This document shows, piece by piece, positions 6,408 through 7,050 of a DNA stretch of 7,050 nucleotides; within the stretch, counting starts at the first letter, position 1, and each line of letters opens with the position of its first letter. The DNA is from Acidobacteriaceae bacterium (GTDB taxonomy: Bacteria; Acidobacteriota; Terriglobia; Terriglobales; Acidobacteriaceae), in contig JASHTU010000605.1 of NCBI GenBank assembly GCA_030040395.1, positions 1 through 7,050 of the forward strand. Direction: 5' to 3'. The notes beneath the pieces are model-generated. The model did no database searches. It was not told the DNA's origin and saw only the letters and a list, made by a program, of their open reading frames with translations. A program made the position numbers and the translations under genes.

Positions 6408-6751
6408 CGTCGTTCCTCTCGCCACGTATCTGTGCGATTTGGAGCCCCGGGGCATCAACCTTTGCTCGAAGAGGGTGCGCCGGTTCGGCGCAAATGTGCA
6501 ATCCAGGGGTTCAACACGCACGGGTGTACGCCCCGAGAGACGCAAAATGCGGGCGAATCGCTCGGAGGACAGAAGCGCCTGACGCCTACGGCGGTTCTCC
6601 AATCCTCGTGGAGTTTTGAGCGGCGTGCCAGGTGGCGTTTTCTTGAGAAAAACGCCACTCCGGGTTCGAGGCTCTGCTCTACACCAATTGGAGAACCGCA
6701 ATAAGTCGAATCACCGTTTCCGTTTTTCGGTAGGCTGGAAGGGCTTCTGAA
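6408..6751. other. Upstream region of the propeller lipoprotein gene
   Basis: This gap carries the ribosome site (6414-6419), presumably the promoter of the minus-strand lipoprotein gene, and the nested palindrome at 6591-6699. I could not find a convincing -35/-10 pair: TTGATG and AGATAC on the minus strand (about 6433-6465) are spaced too widely. No coding sequence is supported. Confidence 0.5.
6591..6699. repeat. 109-bp nested palindrome
   Basis: An outer 13-bp perfect inverted repeat, GCGGTTCTCCAAT (6591-6603) with ATTGGAGAACCGC (6687-6699), encloses a strong inner hairpin, GTGGCGTTTT (6632-6641) with AAAACGCCAC (6649-6658), loop CTTGAGA. One bulged A would allow two more pairs. There is no clear target duplication beside the outer arms. 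It may be a palindromic intergenic repeat or non-autonomous element, or the inner hairpin may act as a terminator within a larger repeat. It lies about 190-290 bp upstream of the lipoprotein start. Confidence 0.7.
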
Positions 6752-6918
6752 CTAGGGCCTGTTCACACTACTGGAGTGGATGGCGTTGCGAGCGAAAATT
6801 GGGCCAGACGAAGCCGAGCCCGAAGGCTGTGGCGGGTCCACTGTCGAGGGCGAGAATGAAGTATGGCCCAATTTTCGCTCGCAACGCCATCCACTCCAGT
6901 AGTGTGAACAGGCCCTAG
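6752..6918. mobile_element. MITE-like palindromic element with perfect 55-bp inverted arms
   Basis: 6752-6806 is the exact reverse complement of 6864-6918: 55 of 55 bases pair, separated by 57 bp with no gene. The arms begin CTAGGGCCTGTTCACACTAC. CTAG at each border may be a 4-bp target duplication, as known for IS5-type elements (YTAR targets), giving a 159-bp core. If the duplication is only TA the core is 161 bp. Because CTAG is itself a palindrome, duplication and arm extension cannot be told apart. No transposase is present, so it would have to be mobilised in trans. The perfect arms suggest recent insertion or strong maintenance. The right border overlaps the stop codon of the mqnA-like gene. 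Confidence 0.75.
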
Positions 6919-7050
6919 CGCGTAGCCACAGCTTCCACTGAAAACGCGTATTCGGGTAGAGCGCCAACTTCCGCGGCCATGCGGAAAAAGAGGCGCATGC
7001 CTTCGAGGCATTCCTCGTCGAGCACGTAGTGGATGTTGGATTCCAGATAG
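6915..7050 (-). CDS. C-terminal fragment of a putative menaquinone biosynthesis protein (MqnA-like)
   Basis: On the minus strand a frame enters from the window edge and encodes 44 residues before TAG (plus positions 6917-6915). It reads YLESNIHYVLDEECLEGMRL, then FFRMAAEVGALPEYAF and a short tail ending VATR. The pattern of a tyrosine-rich strand, then an EEC-x-EGM-x-LFFR amphipathic helix and an A-x-x-x-G-x-LP turn, resembles the C-terminus of chorismate dehydratase-type proteins (MqnA, PF02621) of the futalosine route to menaquinone, which are periplasmic-binding-protein-like enzymes. The identification is from memory of the family and a short segment, so MqnD or an unrelated protein cannot be excluded. 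The stop codon lies in the CTAG bordering the palindromic element. Confidence 0.55.
   Translation of the reverse strand, partial: YLESNIHYVLDEECLEGMRLFFRMAAEVGALPEYAFSVEAVATR

Noticed and set aside
6408..6701. N-terminal extension of the propeller lipoprotein
   Set aside because: It would bury the signal peptide and runs through a nested palindrome; the start at 6407 has a good ribosome site and a perfect lipobox.

Overview
The window is high-GC bacterial chromosome (roughly 60% GC by eye). It most resembles an Acidobacteriota (Terriglobia-like) genome. The clues are a secreted Ser/Thr-rich Ig-like plus beta-propeller lipoprotein, an SH3-type lipoprotein, a DinB-fold protein, a probable futalosine-pathway menaquinone gene (MqnA-like), and large gaps filled with degenerate palindromes and dispersed repeats. 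This assignment is inference from gene style; no rRNA or other marker gene is present.

Layout. 1-114 (+): last 37 codons of an unidentified gene. 300-941 (+): COG2085-type NAD(P)-binding oxidoreductase. 942-1303: gap whose second half (1133-1284) is packed with consecutive hairpins and forms the leader of the next gene. 1304-1849 (+): DinB/YfiT-like putative metalloenzyme. 1896-2714 (+): classical short-chain dehydrogenase, 46 bp after the DinB gene and probably co-transcribed with it. 2736-3962 (-): SH3-domain lipoprotein, converging on the SDR with 21 bp between stops. 3963-4895: 933-bp non-coding region with two diverged copies of a ~115-bp direct repeat, a C-rich/G-rich tract, a 27% GC island and several hairpins. 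4896-6407 (-): lipoprotein with an Ig-like domain and a seven-bladed-propeller-like domain. 6408-6914: non-coding, with a 109-bp nested palindrome and a MITE-like element with perfect 55-bp inverted arms. 6915-7050 (-): C-terminal end of an MqnA-like menaquinone biosynthesis gene, whose TAG stop lies inside the CTAG at the border of that element.

The genes do not form an obvious single pathway: two redox enzymes and a DinB protein on the plus strand, two exported lipoproteins on the minus strand. I see no defence system, CRISPR array, tRNA, rRNA or transposase. The most interesting material is non-coding: the palindromic element at the stop codon of the mqnA-like gene, the nested palindrome next to it, the dispersed-repeat pair, and the hairpin-rich leader of the DinB gene.
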